Assembly: GCF_025376885.1 (NCBI RefSeq)
Contig: NZ_JAHUBR010000001.1
Span: forward strand, 2,666,001 to 2,730,000
Direction of reading: 5' to 3'
Origin: Pseudoruegeria sp. SHC-113
GTDB lineage: Bacteria > Pseudomonadota > Alphaproteobacteria > Rhodobacterales > Rhodobacteraceae
Length of the DNA stretch: 64,000 nt
The position numbers and the translations under genes were made by a program. Within the stretch, counting starts at the first letter, position 1. Each line of letters opens with the position of its first letter. Below are positions 9,550 through 19,249 of the stretch, in pieces. The notes below the pieces were generated by a model. The model ran no database searches, was not told where the DNA came from, and saw only the letters and a list, made by a program, of their open reading frames with translations.

Positions 9550-10482
9550 TCACTCTGCCGCCGGTTCGCCGACGCGCATGATTTCCCAGTCTAGCGTTAT
9601 TCCGCTGTTTTGGAAAACCTTTTTTCGAACGAGTTCGCCCAGATTTTCAAGATCCGCCGCCGTGGCACCGCCGGTGTTGACCATGAAATTGGAGTGCATC
9701 TCCGACATCTGCGCCCCGCCGATGCGCGCGCCGCGCATGCCGGCGTCGTCGATCACCTTCCAGGCTTTCAGATCATGCACGTCATCGGCCTTGCCCGTGG
9801 AGCTGAACCCGGCCGGGTTGCGGAAGGTGCTGCCGGCGGTGCGCTCCTTGGTGGGTTGCGTCGCATCGCGCTTGGCGAGTTGCTCTTCCATGCGGGCGTG
9901 CAGCGTGGCGGGATCGCCATCTGCGCCTTCAAAAATGGCTTCCACCAGCACCCAGCCCTCGGGCAGATCGCTCTGGCGGTACTGGAAATTCAGATCCTGG
10001 GCGGTGAGCGTCACAAGCTCCCCTGCCCGCGTCACCGCCTTGGCCGAGACGAAGTGATCCGCCACGTAGCTGCCGTAGCAGCCCGCGTTCATCCGCACCG
10101 CGCCGCCGATCGCACCAGGGATCGTGCGCAGGAAGGTGAGATCCACGCCAGCATTCGCCGCCTTGCGCGCCACATGAGCGTCCAGCGCTGCGACGCCTGC
10201 CGTCACGCGCGTGCCCTCAATCGTGATGGAATTGAAGCCGCGCCCCATACGGATCACGGCGGCGCGCAAGCCGCCATCGCGCACGATCAGGTTGCTGCCC
10301 ACCCCCATCGGAAACACCGGCATGGCGGGATCAAGCGCTTTCAGGAAATCCTGCAGATCGGCAAGATCGGCGGGTTGGAAGAACAGGTCGCAATGCCCGC
10401 CCACGCGCAGCCATGTGAGCCCGTCCAGCGCGCGGTTTTCCTGCAGGGTGCCGCGCACCTGCGGCAAGGCCAGCGTGCTCAT
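9550..10482 (-). CDS. murB: UDP-N-acetylmuramate dehydrogenase MurB
   Basis: 310 residues from the chosen start (MSTLALPQ...). An upstream in-frame ATG at 10527 exists, but the downstream ATG makes an ATGA overlap with the preceding small gene and gives the normal length. FAD enzyme that reduces UDP-GlcNAc-enolpyruvate to UDP-MurNAc with NADPH. Visible: [15 protein letters not shown] (FAD binding), GIPGAIGG-like [16 protein letters not shown], and GSTFRNP with the catalytic Ser. The terminal [18 protein letters not shown] fits the type I family. Confidence 0.95.
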   Translation of the reverse strand: MSTLALPQVRGTLQENRALDGLTWLRVGGHCDLFFQPADLADLQDFLKALDPAMPVFPMGVGSNLIVRDGGLRAAVIRMGRGFNSITIEGTRVTAGVAALDAHVARKAANAGVDLTFLRTIPGAIGGAVRMNAGCYGSYVADHFVSAKAVTRAGELVTLTAQDLNFQYRQSDLPEGWVLVEAIFEGADGDPATLHARMEEQLAKRDATQPTKERTAGSTFRNPAGFSSTGKADDVHDLKAWKVIDDAGMRGARIGGAQMSEMHSNFMVNTGGATAADLENLGELVRKKVFQNSGITLDWEIMRVGEPAAE

Positions 10483-10838
10483 TTGTAGCCGCGCGCCCAA
10501 GGCTCGATCCGGGTTGTCCAATACCACCCCACATAGCGGCCCAGCGGCCCGGCGGTGAGGATGTACAGCGCAATGGATGTTGCCCAGGACATGAAGCCGA
10601 CGTAGCCCAGATACTCCACGTTGCGCTTCTGCAGCTCTTCATTCGGCCCGCGCCCATGGGTCACCACGTCGATCAGCGAGGAGAAGAAGGCGGTGATCGC
10701 ATGCCAGACGGCATGAGCCGCGCGCACGGCAAACGCACAGAGCCGCGCCCCGGCCACCGCCAGCGCATGGCCCAGCTTCTGCACCCCGAAGAGCACAAAG
10801 AAGAAGGCAAACAGGAAGATGTTTTTCTGTCCGGTCAT
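10479..10838 (-). CDS. Conserved small membrane protein inside the dcw cluster
   Basis: 119 residues of unknown function. A hydrophobic segment starts near residue 7 ([17 protein letters not shown]) and a second is near residues 77-95 ([18 protein letters not shown]), with a basic, polar loop between. The stop overlaps the murB start by 4 bp (ATGA), so murB translation is probably coupled to it. No enzyme motif is seen. Placement suggests a role linked to cell-wall precursor synthesis, but that is inference only. Confidence 0.75.
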   Translation of the reverse strand: MTGQKNIFLFAFFFVLFGVQKLGHALAVAGARLCAFAVRAAHAVWHAITAFFSSLIDVVTHGRGPNEELQKRNVEYLGYVGFMSWATSIALYILTAGPLGRYVGWYWTTRIEPWARGYK

Positions 10839-10869
10839 GGGCCCTGTGTGACGTGGTTGCGTTAAAGAA

Positions 10870-11127
10870 TTATTTCGGCGCGGGCGAGAGCTGCCGTTTA
10901 ATCCAGCGCCCTAAATATAGCAACGGCCAGCGCAAAGTCGAAGCCCCTGCGGCAAAAACGGCCAATCCTATCCAGGGGCCGTTCTGGTAGGTGACCCAGC
11001 CCAGAAGCGGCACACCGACGGCGATCAGCCCATAGGCGGCGGGCCAATGGTGGTGCTTGCTGGGGAACATGGCGATCAGATTCGCGATGACAACCCAGAG
11101 GCAGGCAAGGATGAGCGAGGGCGTCAT
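10870..11127 (-). CDS. DUF2484 family membrane protein (second copy)
   Basis: 85 residues from the ATG that overlaps the stop of the upstream paralogue (ATGA); an in-frame ATG 18 bp upstream is less likely. Two to three hydrophobic helices: SLILACLWVVIANLIAMF, YGLIAVGVPLLGWV and GPWIGLAVFAAGAS. It aligns along its length with the neighbouring gene at 11124-11378 (LACLWVV..A..AM.P..H and W.GLA.FAA), so the pair is a tandem duplication. Function unknown. DUF2484 genes are typically found by murC/murB in Rhodobacteraceae. Confidence 0.8.
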   Translation of the reverse strand: MTPSLILACLWVVIANLIAMFPSKHHHWPAAYGLIAVGVPLLGWVTYQNGPWIGLAVFAAGASTLRWPLLYLGRWIKRQLSPAPK

Positions 11128-11378
11128 TGCACCCGCCCTTTCCAACGATCCATTGCACGAATCCCGTAGTATTTCAGCGGCTTGCGGAACATCGACAGGA
11201 AAGCCGCAAACCCCGCCAACCCGATCCAGAGCCCATGCGCCCGCGCCAGCCAGACGATCAGCACCGGTGCCAGCGCCAGCAGGATCACGCCGGGTGCGAA
11301 CTGGTGGCGCATGGGCAGCATGGCCACGCCAGTGGCCGCCACAACCCAGAGGCAGCAGGCCAGCAGCACCGGGCTCAT
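11124..11378 (-). CDS. DUF2484 family membrane protein (first copy)
   Basis: 84 residues with helices [33 protein letters not shown] and [14 protein letters not shown] and a basic C-terminus. It overlaps murC by 4 bp upstream (ATGA) and its paralogue downstream by 4 bp. The tight coupling of both copies to murC points to co-production with the Mur ligase. Function unknown. Confidence 0.8.
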   Translation of the reverse strand: MSPVLLACCLWVVAATGVAMLPMRHQFAPGVILLALAPVLIVWLARAHGLWIGLAGFAAFLSMFRKPLKYYGIRAMDRWKGRVQ

Positions 11379-12787
11379 GACGCTGCGTCCAGATCCTTCA
11401 GGCGCGCAGGCAACCCATGCGCCCAGGTGGAAATCGTGCCCGCCCCAAGGCAGACGACCATATCCCCCGGCGCGGCCTGCTCGCGCACCAGCCGCTCCAG
11501 ATCCTCTTCGCTTTCCACTGCACGTGCGTGGCGGTGGCCGTGGCGGATCAGCCCTGCCACCAGATCATCGCGGCTCGCACCGGGGATCGGATCCTCACCG
11601 GCGGAGAAAACCTCGGAAATCCCCACCACATCGGCCTCGTTGAAACAGGTGCAGAAGTCCTCAAAGAGCGAGGCCAACCGCGAGTAGCGGTGCGGCTGGT
11701 GCACCGCGATCACCCGGCCTTCGCTGGCCTGCCGCGCGGCTTTCAGCACCGCTTCGATCTCCACCGGATGGTGGCCGTAATCGTCGATGATGGTGACACC
11801 GTTGATCTCGCCCACCTTGGTGAAGCGCCGGTTCACGCCGCCGAAACTGGCCAGCGCCTCGCGGATTTCCTCGCGCTTCATGCCGAGGTGGCGCGCCACG
11901 GCCACGGCCGACAGCGCGTTGGAGACGTTGTGATCGCCCGGCATCGGCAGGGTGCAGCCTTCGATCTTGCTGTCTTCGCCTTGCAGCAGGATGTCGAAAT
12001 GCGCCACACCCGCCTTATACGTCAGGTTCACCGCGCGCACATCGGCCTGCGCGTTGAAGCCAAAGGTCACCACGCGGCGGTCGGTAATGCGGCCCACAAG
12101 CGCCTGCACCTCTGGATGATCGGTGCAGCAGACGGCCAGCCCGTAGAAGGGGATGTTGGAAACGAACTGGTGGAACCCTGCGCGCAGCGTGTCGAAATCG
12201 CCCCAGTGCTCCATATGCTCCGGATCGATGTTGGTGACGATGGCAATCGTTGCGGGCAGGCGGTTGAAGGTGCCGTCGCTTTCATCGGCCTCCACCACCA
12301 TCCATTCGCCCTGCCCCATGCGCGCGTTGGAGCCATAGGCGTGGATGATGCCGCCGTTGATCACGGTCGGATCGATCCCGCCCGCATCCAGCAGCGTGGC
12401 CACCATCGTGGTGGTTGTCGTCTTGCCGTGGGTGCCGGCCACGGCGACGTTGGATTTCAGGCGCATCAGCTCGGCCAGCATCTCGGCGCGGCGCACCACG
12501 GGCAAACCTTGCGCGCGGGCGGCGTCGAGCTCGGGGTTGCCCGGCTTGATCGCGGAAGAAATCACCACGACCTCGGCATCCTGAAGGTTCTCGGCGCGCT
12601 GGCCGATGAAGATCTTCGCGCCCAGCCCGGCAAGGCGCTCGGTGATCTTGCTGTCCTTCAGGTCAGAGCCCTGAACGGTATAGCCGTGGTTCAGCAGCAC
12701 CTCCGCGATGCCCGACATGCCAATCCCGCCGATCCCGACGAAGTGAATGGCGCCCAGTTCCAGCGGAAGTTTCGTTGCTGCACTCAT
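11375..12787 (-). CDS. murC: UDP-N-acetylmuramate--L-alanine ligase MurC
   Basis: 470 residues. Adds L-Ala to UDP-MurNAc with ATP. Rossmann-like N-terminus [18 protein letters not shown]-loop [24 protein letters not shown], the ADP-site [10 protein letters not shown], and the C-terminal [13 protein letters not shown] and [11 protein letters not shown]. All are hallmark MurC motifs. It lies 11 bp downstream of murG. Confidence 0.98.
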   Translation of the reverse strand: MSAATKLPLELGAIHFVGIGGIGMSGIAEVLLNHGYTVQGSDLKDSKITERLAGLGAKIFIGQRAENLQDAEVVVISSAIKPGNPELDAARAQGLPVVRRAEMLAELMRLKSNVAVAGTHGKTTTTTMVATLLDAGGIDPTVINGGIIHAYGSNARMGQGEWMVVEADESDGTFNRLPATIAIVTNIDPEHMEHWGDFDTLRAGFHQFVSNIPFYGLAVCCTDHPEVQALVGRITDRRVVTFGFNAQADVRAVNLTYKAGVAHFDILLQGEDSKIEGCTLPMPGDHNVSNALSAVAVARHLGMKREEIREALASFGGVNRRFTKVGEINGVTIIDDYGHHPVEIEAVLKAARQASEGRVIAVHQPHRYSRLASLFEDFCTCFNEADVVGISEVFSAGEDPIPGASRDDLVAGLIRHGHRHARAVESEEDLERLVREQAAPGDMVVCLGAGTISTWAHGLPARLKDLDAAS

Positions 12788-12798
12788 TGTTTCTCTTT

Positions 12799-13908
12799 CT
12801 ACGTGGCCGGGGCGTGGCGTGCCTGCCCGGCCAATTCCTTCACCATTTCCACGAGCCGCCCCGTTGCGTCCGGGCGCCCCTGCCCCAAAGCGGCCTGCGC
12901 CATCTGGCTGGCAGCATGGGCGTCGCCGAGGATCGCGCCTGTTTGCTCTGCCAGCGCTTCGGGATCAAGGGCGGATTCGGGGATCAGCACCGCCGCACCC
13001 GCCTCCACCAGCCCGCGCGCATTGGCGCTCTGGTGATCGTTTGTGGCGGCGGCAAAAGGCACGAGGATCGCCGGCCGCCCGATGATCGAGATATCGGCCA
13101 CCGAAGAGGCCCCCGCCCGGCTGATCACCAGCTGGGCCTCGGCCATGCGGTCCGGGATGTCGGTGAAGAAGGGCTGCACGTAAGCGTTGATGCCATTCTC
13201 TGCGTAGAAAGCCTCGACCTCGGGTAGATCCTCGGCGCGCGCCTGATGGGAGATACGCAGGTGGCGGCGGATGCCTTCGGGCAGGAGCGCCATGGCCTGC
13301 GGCACGACCTCCGACAGGATGCGGGCGCCCTGAGAGCCGCCGATCACCAGAACGCTCATCGGATGATCGCCCGGCGCGATATAGGGCGCACCCGCACGCG
13401 CCAGCACGGCGGCGCGCACCGGATTGCCGGTGTGCACGCCTTCCACACCCGCAGGCAGTTCCGTGGGCCAGATGCCACAGGCGAAGGCATCCACCTTGCG
13501 GGCAAACTTGCGGTTCACAAGGCCGGGAAAGCCGTTCTGCTCATGGATCATGCGCGGCAGGCGCATCAGCCAGGCCGCCGCGATGGCCGGGAAGGACGGG
13601 TAGCCGCCAAAACCGACCACGACGGCCGGACGATCCTTGCGCATCTTGCCCATCGCCGCCATCACGCCACGCGCCAGCTTGAAGGGCACGCCCGCCTTGG
13701 CCGCGATGCCGCCGCGCGCAAACGTGGCTGAAGGAATCTGCTCGATCTCCACGGCCTCCGGGAAGCCGCCCGTATAGCGCGCGCCGCGCGCGTCGGTCGA
13801 AAGCTTCACCCGCCAGCCCAGATCCAGCATGGCCTCCGCCAATGCCTGTGCAGGAAACATATGGCCGCCGGTGCCCCCGGCCGCGATCACAAGAAGCGGC
13901 GCGCTCAC
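12799..13908 (-). CDS. murG: UDP-GlcNAc:undecaprenyl-PP-MurNAc-pentapeptide transferase MurG
   Basis: 369 residues from a GTG start at 13908, where the coding strand overlaps the ftsW stop as GTGA. The longer open frame upstream is antiparallel noise from ftsW and should not be used. Glycosyltransferase GT28 that converts lipid I to lipid II at the inner membrane. Motifs: [14 protein letters not shown] (G-loop 1), [25 protein letters not shown] (G-loop 3) and the acceptor [13 protein letters not shown]. Confidence 0.96.
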   Translation of the reverse strand: MSAPLLVIAAGGTGGHMFPAQALAEAMLDLGWRVKLSTDARGARYTGGFPEAVEIEQIPSATFARGGIAAKAGVPFKLARGVMAAMGKMRKDRPAVVVGFGGYPSFPAIAAAWLMRLPRMIHEQNGFPGLVNRKFARKVDAFACGIWPTELPAGVEGVHTGNPVRAAVLARAGAPYIAPGDHPMSVLVIGGSQGARILSEVVPQAMALLPEGIRRHLRISHQARAEDLPEVEAFYAENGINAYVQPFFTDIPDRMAEAQLVISRAGASSVADISIIGRPAILVPFAAATNDHQSANARGLVEAGAAVLIPESALDPEALAEQTGAILGDAHAASQMAQAALGQGRPDATGRLVEMVKELAGQARHAPAT

Positions 13909-15077
13909 CCGCCGTGTCCCCGGCGCAGGAAGTGGTCGCCGATCTCGCCCTGCGGGCGCGTGCGGGTCAGGGCCAGCAACATGCCGACGGCCAGCCCGCC
14001 TGCAATAAGCGAAGAGCCACCGTAGGAGACGAAGGGCAGCGTCATGCCTTTTGAGGGCAGAAGCCGCACCGCCACGCCGATGTTGATCAGCGCCTGCACG
14101 CCGAACATGCAAGCGAGGCCGGTGCCTGCGAGCCGGATGAAGGGATCGCGCTCCCGCATCAGCCGCATCAGGGAGCGGAAGGTGATGGTGGCATAGAGGC
14201 CGATGATGATCAGCACGAGGATCAGCCCGTATTCCTCGGCCGCCACGGCAATGATGAAATCCGTATGCGCATCGGGCAGCGACCATTTCACCTGCCCCTC
14301 GCCCACGCCGACGCCAAAGAAACCGCCCTCGCGGATGGCGTTGGTCGCGTAGCCCATCTGGGTGGTGGGATCGACTTCGGGGTTCAGGAAGCCATCGATG
14401 CGGCGCGCGAAATGCTCCGAGCTGTTATAGGCTACCGTTCCGGCCGCTACCACGGCCAGCGCCATGCCGATCAGCAGGACGAGCGGCGCACCGGCTACGA
14501 AATACATCACGCCCCAGCCAAAGAGCACAAGGCAGGCCTGCCCGAAATCGGGCTGCATGGCCAAAAGGCCGACGATGGTGATCACCAGCGCGAAAGAGAT
14601 CGACTTGCCCGGGGGGCCGTTGATTTCCTGGCTGGCGGCCATCAGCCAGGCCGCCATGATCACGAAAACGGGTTTCAGAAACTCCGACGGCTGCACGGAG
14701 GCAAAGCCCAGCGAATACCAGCGCACCGCGCCCTTGCCGAAATCGGTGCCGAAGAACGGCAACAACAGAAGGGCCGCGAAGGCTGCGAAGAAACACATCA
14801 CCCCAAGCCTGCGCACCATGACGGGCGTGAAGGTAGAGACAACAAACATCACCGAAAGCGCCATGCCGCCAAAGACAAGCTGCCGCTGTACATAATGATA
14901 TTGCGAAAGCCCGTTGCGCTCGGCCAGCGGCACCGAGGCCGCAAGCCCCAGCAGCAATCCGATCACAAACAACAACAGGATGAAAGACAGCGACCACTTG
15001 TCCACCGTCCGCCACCATTTCGGAAGTACCGGCTCGCCGCTCTTCACGGGAGCCGCGCCATACACCATTTCCGTCAT
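13905..15077 (-). CDS. ftsW: Septal peptidoglycan glycosyltransferase FtsW
   Basis: 390 residues from the internal ATG ([11 protein letters not shown]...). A further-upstream ATG at 15176 would add 33 unlikely residues. SEDS-family polymerase with about ten membrane helices. Visible: [21 protein letters not shown] (TM1), [42 protein letters not shown], the HTDFI(I)AVAAEEYG loop with catalytic Asp, and the terminal [12 protein letters not shown]. It works with FtsI in septal wall synthesis and overlaps murG by 4 bp. Confidence 0.95.
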   Translation of the reverse strand: MTEMVYGAAPVKSGEPVLPKWWRTVDKWSLSFILLLFVIGLLLGLAASVPLAERNGLSQYHYVQRQLVFGGMALSVMFVVSTFTPVMVRRLGVMCFFAAFAALLLLPFFGTDFGKGAVRWYSLGFASVQPSEFLKPVFVIMAAWLMAASQEINGPPGKSISFALVITIVGLLAMQPDFGQACLVLFGWGVMYFVAGAPLVLLIGMALAVVAAGTVAYNSSEHFARRIDGFLNPEVDPTTQMGYATNAIREGGFFGVGVGEGQVKWSLPDAHTDFIIAVAAEEYGLILVLIIIGLYATITFRSLMRLMRERDPFIRLAGTGLACMFGVQALINIGVAVRLLPSKGMTLPFVSYGGSSLIAGGLAVGMLLALTRTRPQGEIGDHFLRRGHGG

Positions 15078-15255
15078 GGGAAACCGCCCAATTCTGCCTC
15101 TCGTACCGCCCGTTTTCCGGGTCTGGGCCAAAGTGTAGCCGGAAAAACCTGCCCGCGCTAGTCGCGAGATCGACATTTGCAGTTGGCCTACCGGGCGCGG
15201 CTTGCGCCCGGCGCCGGAGGTTTACATAGTTGTTACATTTTAAAAGGAGGCGGTG

Positions 15256-15969
15256 ATGCCCGGACAGACGGCGCTCAAACAGGCCGAACGCACACTGAAT
15301 GCCGTTGCTTTCCGTATCGGCACCGCGCTCTCGCCCGTTCTGCACGGGCGCGACCTGAAGAACCGCCTCACCTGCGGGCCCGGCGCGCCGAAGATGTATC
15401 AGACACTCTTCGTAAACCCGCGTGAGGTGGAATTCATGCTGCATGGCAAAGTGCCGGGCACCCGGCGGATCAAGCGGGAAGAAAGCGGCCGCGTGCTGGG
15501 GGGCGACTGGGAGGACGCCAAAGTCCGGATCAACGATTTCCCGAAAGCCCAATACCTGCACCGCCATTTCGTGGACGGCCTCAGTTGGGAGGACTGCGGC
15601 GCCCATGACTTCCTGATGACCGCGATCGAGACCTACGGCCACGGCGATGGCATCAAGACCCGCGAAGGCATGATCCGCCGTTACGACGCCCTGCAGCGAA
15701 CTTTCGAGGATATGAAGGCCACGGGCCAGCTGAAATCCCGCCGCCAGCTCAAGGGCGGATCTCTGCGGGAAAAGGGCGGCATCACCATGCACGTGGGCCG
15801 CGACGGAATGCCCATCTTCGGCGGGGGCGGCACCCATCGATTGGTGATGAGCCAGATCCTCGGCCTGCCCCGCATCCCCACGCAGCTGGGCGTCACCCAC
15901 CCCGACGCGATCGCCTCGGGCGCCTTCGCCGCGCTCAAATCCCGTGTCCCGCAGGATCCCCAGCGTTAG
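15256..15969 (+). CDS. Hypothetical protein with ParB/Srx-like C-terminal segment, opposite strand within dcw
   Basis: 237 residues. The start is set by a strong SD (aaggagg at 15244-15250) five bases before ATG 15256. The only plus-strand gene inside the dcw run, between ftsW and murD. The segment GRDGMPIFGGGGTHRLVMSQIL followed by GLPRIPTQLGVTHPDAI resembles the GxxHR core and following helix of ParB/sulfiredoxin-fold proteins. The rest (HFVDGLSWEDCGAHDF, REGMIRRYDALQRTFEDMK) is not recognised. No membrane segment. Function unknown; the domain assignment is by eye. It ends in a convergent gap carrying the ~105-bp repeat. Confidence 0.75.
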   Translation: MPGQTALKQAERTLNAVAFRIGTALSPVLHGRDLKNRLTCGPGAPKMYQTLFVNPREVEFMLHGKVPGTRRIKREESGRVLGGDWEDAKVRINDFPKAQYLHRHFVDGLSWEDCGAHDFLMTAIETYGHGDGIKTREGMIRRYDALQRTFEDMKATGQLKSRRQLKGGSLREKGGITMHVGRDGMPIFGGGGTHRLVMSQILGLPRIPTQLGVTHPDAIASGAFAALKSRVPQDPQR

Positions 15970-15974
15970 ATCGC

Positions 15975-16079
15975 GGGGCTCTGCCCCGCACCCCGGGATA
16001 TTTCCGGTCAGAAGATGGGGCCCCACTTTGTTCTAAAAATATCTCGGGGGAGTCGCCGAAGGCGGCGGGGGCAGAGCCT
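15975..16079. repeat. ~105-bp intergenic palindromic repeat, copy A
   Basis: Starts with ggggctctgcc and ends with ggcagagcc (terminal inverted repeats). The core contains gatggggccccactttgtt and aaaatatctcggggg. The reverse complement of 42026-42130 aligns with it at roughly nine bases in ten. Both copies, and a partial third at 61428-61473, lie between convergent transcription units. Likely a REP/MITE-like element with terminator activity. Confidence 0.8.
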
Positions 16080-16087
16080 CCCTCGCC

Positions 16088-17488
16088 TTACCCTTTCAGC
16101 TGCGCGACGGCCGACATGAAGGCCTCGCCGCGCTTCTCGAAGTTGGGGAACTGATCAAAGCTGGCGGCGGCAGGGGCCAGCAGCACTGTATCCCCGGGTT
16201 CGGCTTCCGCGGCGGCGCGGGCGACGGCCGCCTCCATGGTTTCACAGATCTCATGCGGCGTGTCGCTGATCTGGAGCGCGAAGTCGCGGGCGGAAAAGCC
16301 GATCAGGTAGGCCTTGCGCACCTTGCCGAGCGCGCCCCTCAGGGCCTCGATGCCGCCCTCTTTCCCAAGACCGCCGGCGATCCAGCGGATGTTGTCAAAG
16401 GCCTGCAGCGCTTTTTCGGCACTGTCCACGTTGGTGGCCTTGCTGTCGTTTACGAAGGTCACGCCGCCAATCTCGGCCACGATCTGGGAGCGGTGCGGCA
16501 GGCCTTCGAAGCTTTGGAAGGCTTGTTCGATCAGCTTAGGCGCGATCCCCAGTGCACGTGTGGCGGCATAGGCGCAGCAGGCGTTTTGGTGGTTGTGCGC
16601 GCCCGGCAGGCCCTTGATGGCGCGCAGGTCGATCGCGGCCACCTGACGCCCCTTGCGCATCTCCGAGAGAAACCCTTTGCGTGCGAAGACGGACCAGCCG
16701 GGGCCGGCAAGCTTGCTTTCTGCGGAGACCCGGATCACCCGGTCATCGGCCGCACCCTGCGCCATCTGGTTGGCCAGATAGCGCCCTTCGGCCTCGTCGA
16801 CGCCAATCACCGCACGGTCGGGGCCGCCTTCAGCAAAGAGCCGACGCTTGGCGGCGAAGTAGCCGCCCATGCCCGCGTGGCGATCCAGATGATCGGGCGA
16901 GAGATTGGTGAAGACGGCAATATCCGGTGTCAACGCGCGGGCCAGATCCGTCTGGTAGCTCGACAGTTCCAGCACCACCACCTCGCCATCCTGCGGTGGA
17001 TCAATATCCAGCACGCCACGGCCGATGTTGCCTGCAAGCTGCGTCGGCTTTCCGGCTTCGCGCAAGATGTGGTGGATCAGCGCCGAGGTGGTGGATTTGC
17101 CATTGCTCCCTGTCACTGCGATCACGCGTGGGGGCGTGTCGAAATCGCCCCAGCTTTCGGCAGCGTAGGAGCGGAAGAACAGGCCGATGTCATTGTCCAC
17201 CGGCACGCCCATCTCCCAAGCCTTGGCGATGTGGCGGTTCGGCTCCGGGTAGAGATGCGGGATGCCGGGCGAGGTGATCAGCGCGGCCACGCCTTCCCAG
17301 CTGGCATCGCGGGAGAGATCGGCGCAGGCAAAGCCCTCGGCTTCCGCCTTCTCGCGCGCCTCCGCGCTGTCATCCCAGCAGAGCGGCTCCGCGCCGCCAG
17401 CTTTCAGCGCGCGCGCCGTGGCGAGGCCCGAACGCCCCAGCCCCAGCACGGCCACTTTCTGCCCCTCATATCCAAGAACCGGAATCAT
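16088..17488 (-). CDS. murD: UDP-N-acetylmuramoyl-L-alanine--D-glutamate ligase MurD
   Basis: 466 residues. Adds D-Glu to UDP-MurNAc-L-Ala. Rossmann motif [16 protein letters not shown] at the N-terminus, P-loop [37 protein letters not shown], and the C-terminal [12 protein letters not shown] and PAAASFDQF motifs typical of MurD. The start is 4 bp from the SDR stop. The order mraY-SDR-murD is characteristic of this family of bacteria. Confidence 0.97.
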   Translation of the reverse strand: MIPVLGYEGQKVAVLGLGRSGLATARALKAGGAEPLCWDDSAEAREKAEAEGFACADLSRDASWEGVAALITSPGIPHLYPEPNRHIAKAWEMGVPVDNDIGLFFRSYAAESWGDFDTPPRVIAVTGSNGKSTTSALIHHILREAGKPTQLAGNIGRGVLDIDPPQDGEVVVLELSSYQTDLARALTPDIAVFTNLSPDHLDRHAGMGGYFAAKRRLFAEGGPDRAVIGVDEAEGRYLANQMAQGAADDRVIRVSAESKLAGPGWSVFARKGFLSEMRKGRQVAAIDLRAIKGLPGAHNHQNACCAYAATRALGIAPKLIEQAFQSFEGLPHRSQIVAEIGGVTFVNDSKATNVDSAEKALQAFDNIRWIAGGLGKEGGIEALRGALGKVRKAYLIGFSARDFALQISDTPHEICETMEAAVARAAAEAEPGDTVLLAPAAASFDQFPNFEKRGEAFMSAVAQLKG

Positions 17489-17492
17489 GCGC

Positions 17493-18149
17493 TCACCACT
17501 CCAAGGGTTTCTGATCGCGGAAGAAGCCGCCCGGCGGCCCGTCCGTCGCGAGATTGGCCAGCCAGAGCGCCGTTTGCGCGCCCTCTTCGGGCGTGCGCGG
17601 CGCGCCGGCCCCGCCCATGCGCGTGGCGACCCAGCCCGGGCACATGGCGTTTATCTTCACAGTTTGGGCAGGCAACTCGCGTGACAGCGCCAGTGTGAGC
17701 GCGTTCAGCGCCGCCTTGGCCACGCCATAGGCGTTGGGCCCGTGCAGCCCTTGCGAAAACGCGCCCCAGTCGGACGAGAGGTTCACGATGCGCCCGTATC
17801 CTCGCGCGACCATGCCGGGCGCGAGCGCGCGGATCAGATCGAAGGGCCCTTCCACCATGACGGCCATACAGGCGGCAAAGCCTGCCGGGTTGGCGAGCAT
17901 CCCGCCCTCGGGCAGGACGCCTGCGTTGTTGATCAGGATGTCGAACGCGCCTGCGTCCGAGATGGCGGCGCGGCTTTGCAGATCGGTCAGATCCAGCGGC
18001 ACGGCCTGCGCCCCGATCGCCTCGGCCACGGAGGCCCCGCCAGTCATGTCCCGCACGCCGATGACAACCTCATGGCCTTGCGCCACCAGCCCTTCGGCGA
18101 TGGCGCGGCCAATGCCTCGGTTGCCGCCGGTGACGAGCGCGCGCGGCAT
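17493..18149 (-). CDS. Short-chain dehydrogenase/reductase inserted between mraY and murD
   Basis: 218 residues from ATG 18149, which overlaps the mraY stop by one base (TGATG); the longer frame upstream is antisense noise from mraY. Classical SDR: cofactor loop [18 protein letters not shown] motif, and catalytic Y-x3-K in NAYGVAKAA. The Asp/Ser positions are replaced by DLTDL and LSSDWG. It probably uses NAD(P)H on a small carbonyl substrate, which is unknown. Tight coupling to mraY and murD suggests co-expression with cell-wall genes, not a proven role there. Confidence 0.9.
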   Translation of the reverse strand: MPRALVTGGNRGIGRAIAEGLVAQGHEVVIGVRDMTGGASVAEAIGAQAVPLDLTDLQSRAAISDAGAFDILINNAGVLPEGGMLANPAGFAACMAVMVEGPFDLIRALAPGMVARGYGRIVNLSSDWGAFSQGLHGPNAYGVAKAALNALTLALSRELPAQTVKINAMCPGWVATRMGGAGAPRTPEEGAQTALWLANLATDGPPGGFFRDQKPLEW

Positions 18150-19234
18150 CAGCGGATTTTCAGGGTGGCCAGCCCGATCAGCGCGAGGATCAGCGAGATG
18201 ATCCAGAAACGGATCACGATCTGGCTTTCCGCCCAGCCGCGTTTCTCGAAATGGTGATGGATCGGGGCCATGAGGAAGACGCGTTTGCCCGTCATCTTGA
18301 AGTAACCGACCTGGATGATCACCGAGAGCGTTTCCACCACGAAAAGCCCGCCGACGATGCCCAGCACCAGCTCGTGCTTCGTGGCAATCGCGATGGCCCC
18401 AAGTGCGCCACCCAGGGCAAGCGATCCGGTGTCGCCCATGAACACGGCTGCAGGCGGCGCGTTGTACCACAAAAAGCCTAGCCCGCCGCCGATCAGCCCG
18501 GCGCAGAAAATCAGGATCTCCCCGGTGCCCGGCACGTAGTGAACCTCCAGGTAATCGGTGAAGTCGACCCGGCCCACCGCATAGGCAATCGCGCCCAGCG
18601 TGCCGGCGGCGATCATCACCGGCATGATCGCGAGCCCATCGAGCCCGTCTGTCAGGTTCACCGAGTTCGCCGCGCCGACGATGACGAAAATCGTGAAGGG
18701 AATGAAGAAGATGCCGAGGTTCAGCAGCAGATCCTTGAAGAAGGGAAAGGCCAGATGATTGGCCAGATCGGCGGGCTGCACCCAGGCCGTCCAGACGGCC
18801 GCGATTGCGCCGATCCCGCAGCCCAACAACAGGCGCACCCGGCCCGGCACCCCTTTCGGGTTGTTATGCGCGACCTTCTGGTAGTCATCGATGAAGCCGA
18901 TCAGCCCGTAAGAGAGCGTCACGAAGAGGATCATCCAGACATAGGGGTTATCCCAGCGCGCCCAGAGCAGTGTGGAGACGATTACCGCGCCAAGGATCAG
19001 AACCCCGCCCATCGTCGGCGTGCCCTGCTTGGTTTCAAGGTGGCTGGCGGGGCCATCGGTGCGGATCGGCTGGCCGTTGCTCTGCTTGGCGCGCAGCAGG
19101 TTGATCAGGGGGCGGCCGAAGATGAAGCCGAAGATCAGCGCCGTGAAAAAGGCGCCACCGGCGCGCAGGGTAATGTAGCGGAAGAGGTTGAACACATCCC
19201 CGCCGTCGGAAAACTCGGTCAGCCAGTACAGCAC
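18149..19234 (-). CDS. mraY: Phospho-N-acetylmuramoyl-pentapeptide transferase MraY
   Basis: 361 residues, ten-helix integral membrane enzyme making lipid I from UDP-MurNAc-pentapeptide and undecaprenyl phosphate. Motifs: KQGTPTMGG, the Asp-rich [21 protein letters not shown], and the HHHFEKRGW signature ([13 protein letters not shown]) near the C-terminus. It sits 15 bp downstream of murF. Confidence 0.98.
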   Translation of the reverse strand: MLYWLTEFSDGGDVFNLFRYITLRAGGAFFTALIFGFIFGRPLINLLRAKQSNGQPIRTDGPASHLETKQGTPTMGGVLILGAVIVSTLLWARWDNPYVWMILFVTLSYGLIGFIDDYQKVAHNNPKGVPGRVRLLLGCGIGAIAAVWTAWVQPADLANHLAFPFFKDLLLNLGIFFIPFTIFVIVGAANSVNLTDGLDGLAIMPVMIAAGTLGAIAYAVGRVDFTDYLEVHYVPGTGEILIFCAGLIGGGLGFLWYNAPPAAVFMGDTGSLALGGALGAIAIATKHELVLGIVGGLFVVETLSVIIQVGYFKMTGKRVFLMAPIHHHFEKRGWAESQIVIRFWIISLILALIGLATLKIR

Positions 19235-19249
19235 GTCACACGCCCTCGG

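Noticed and set aside
13909-14286. N-terminal extension of murG
   Set aside because: It is antisense-frame noise within ftsW; MurG homology begins at GTG 13908.
18150-18470. N-terminal extension of the SDR gene
   Set aside because: It lies within mraY in another frame; SDR homology begins at ATG 18149.
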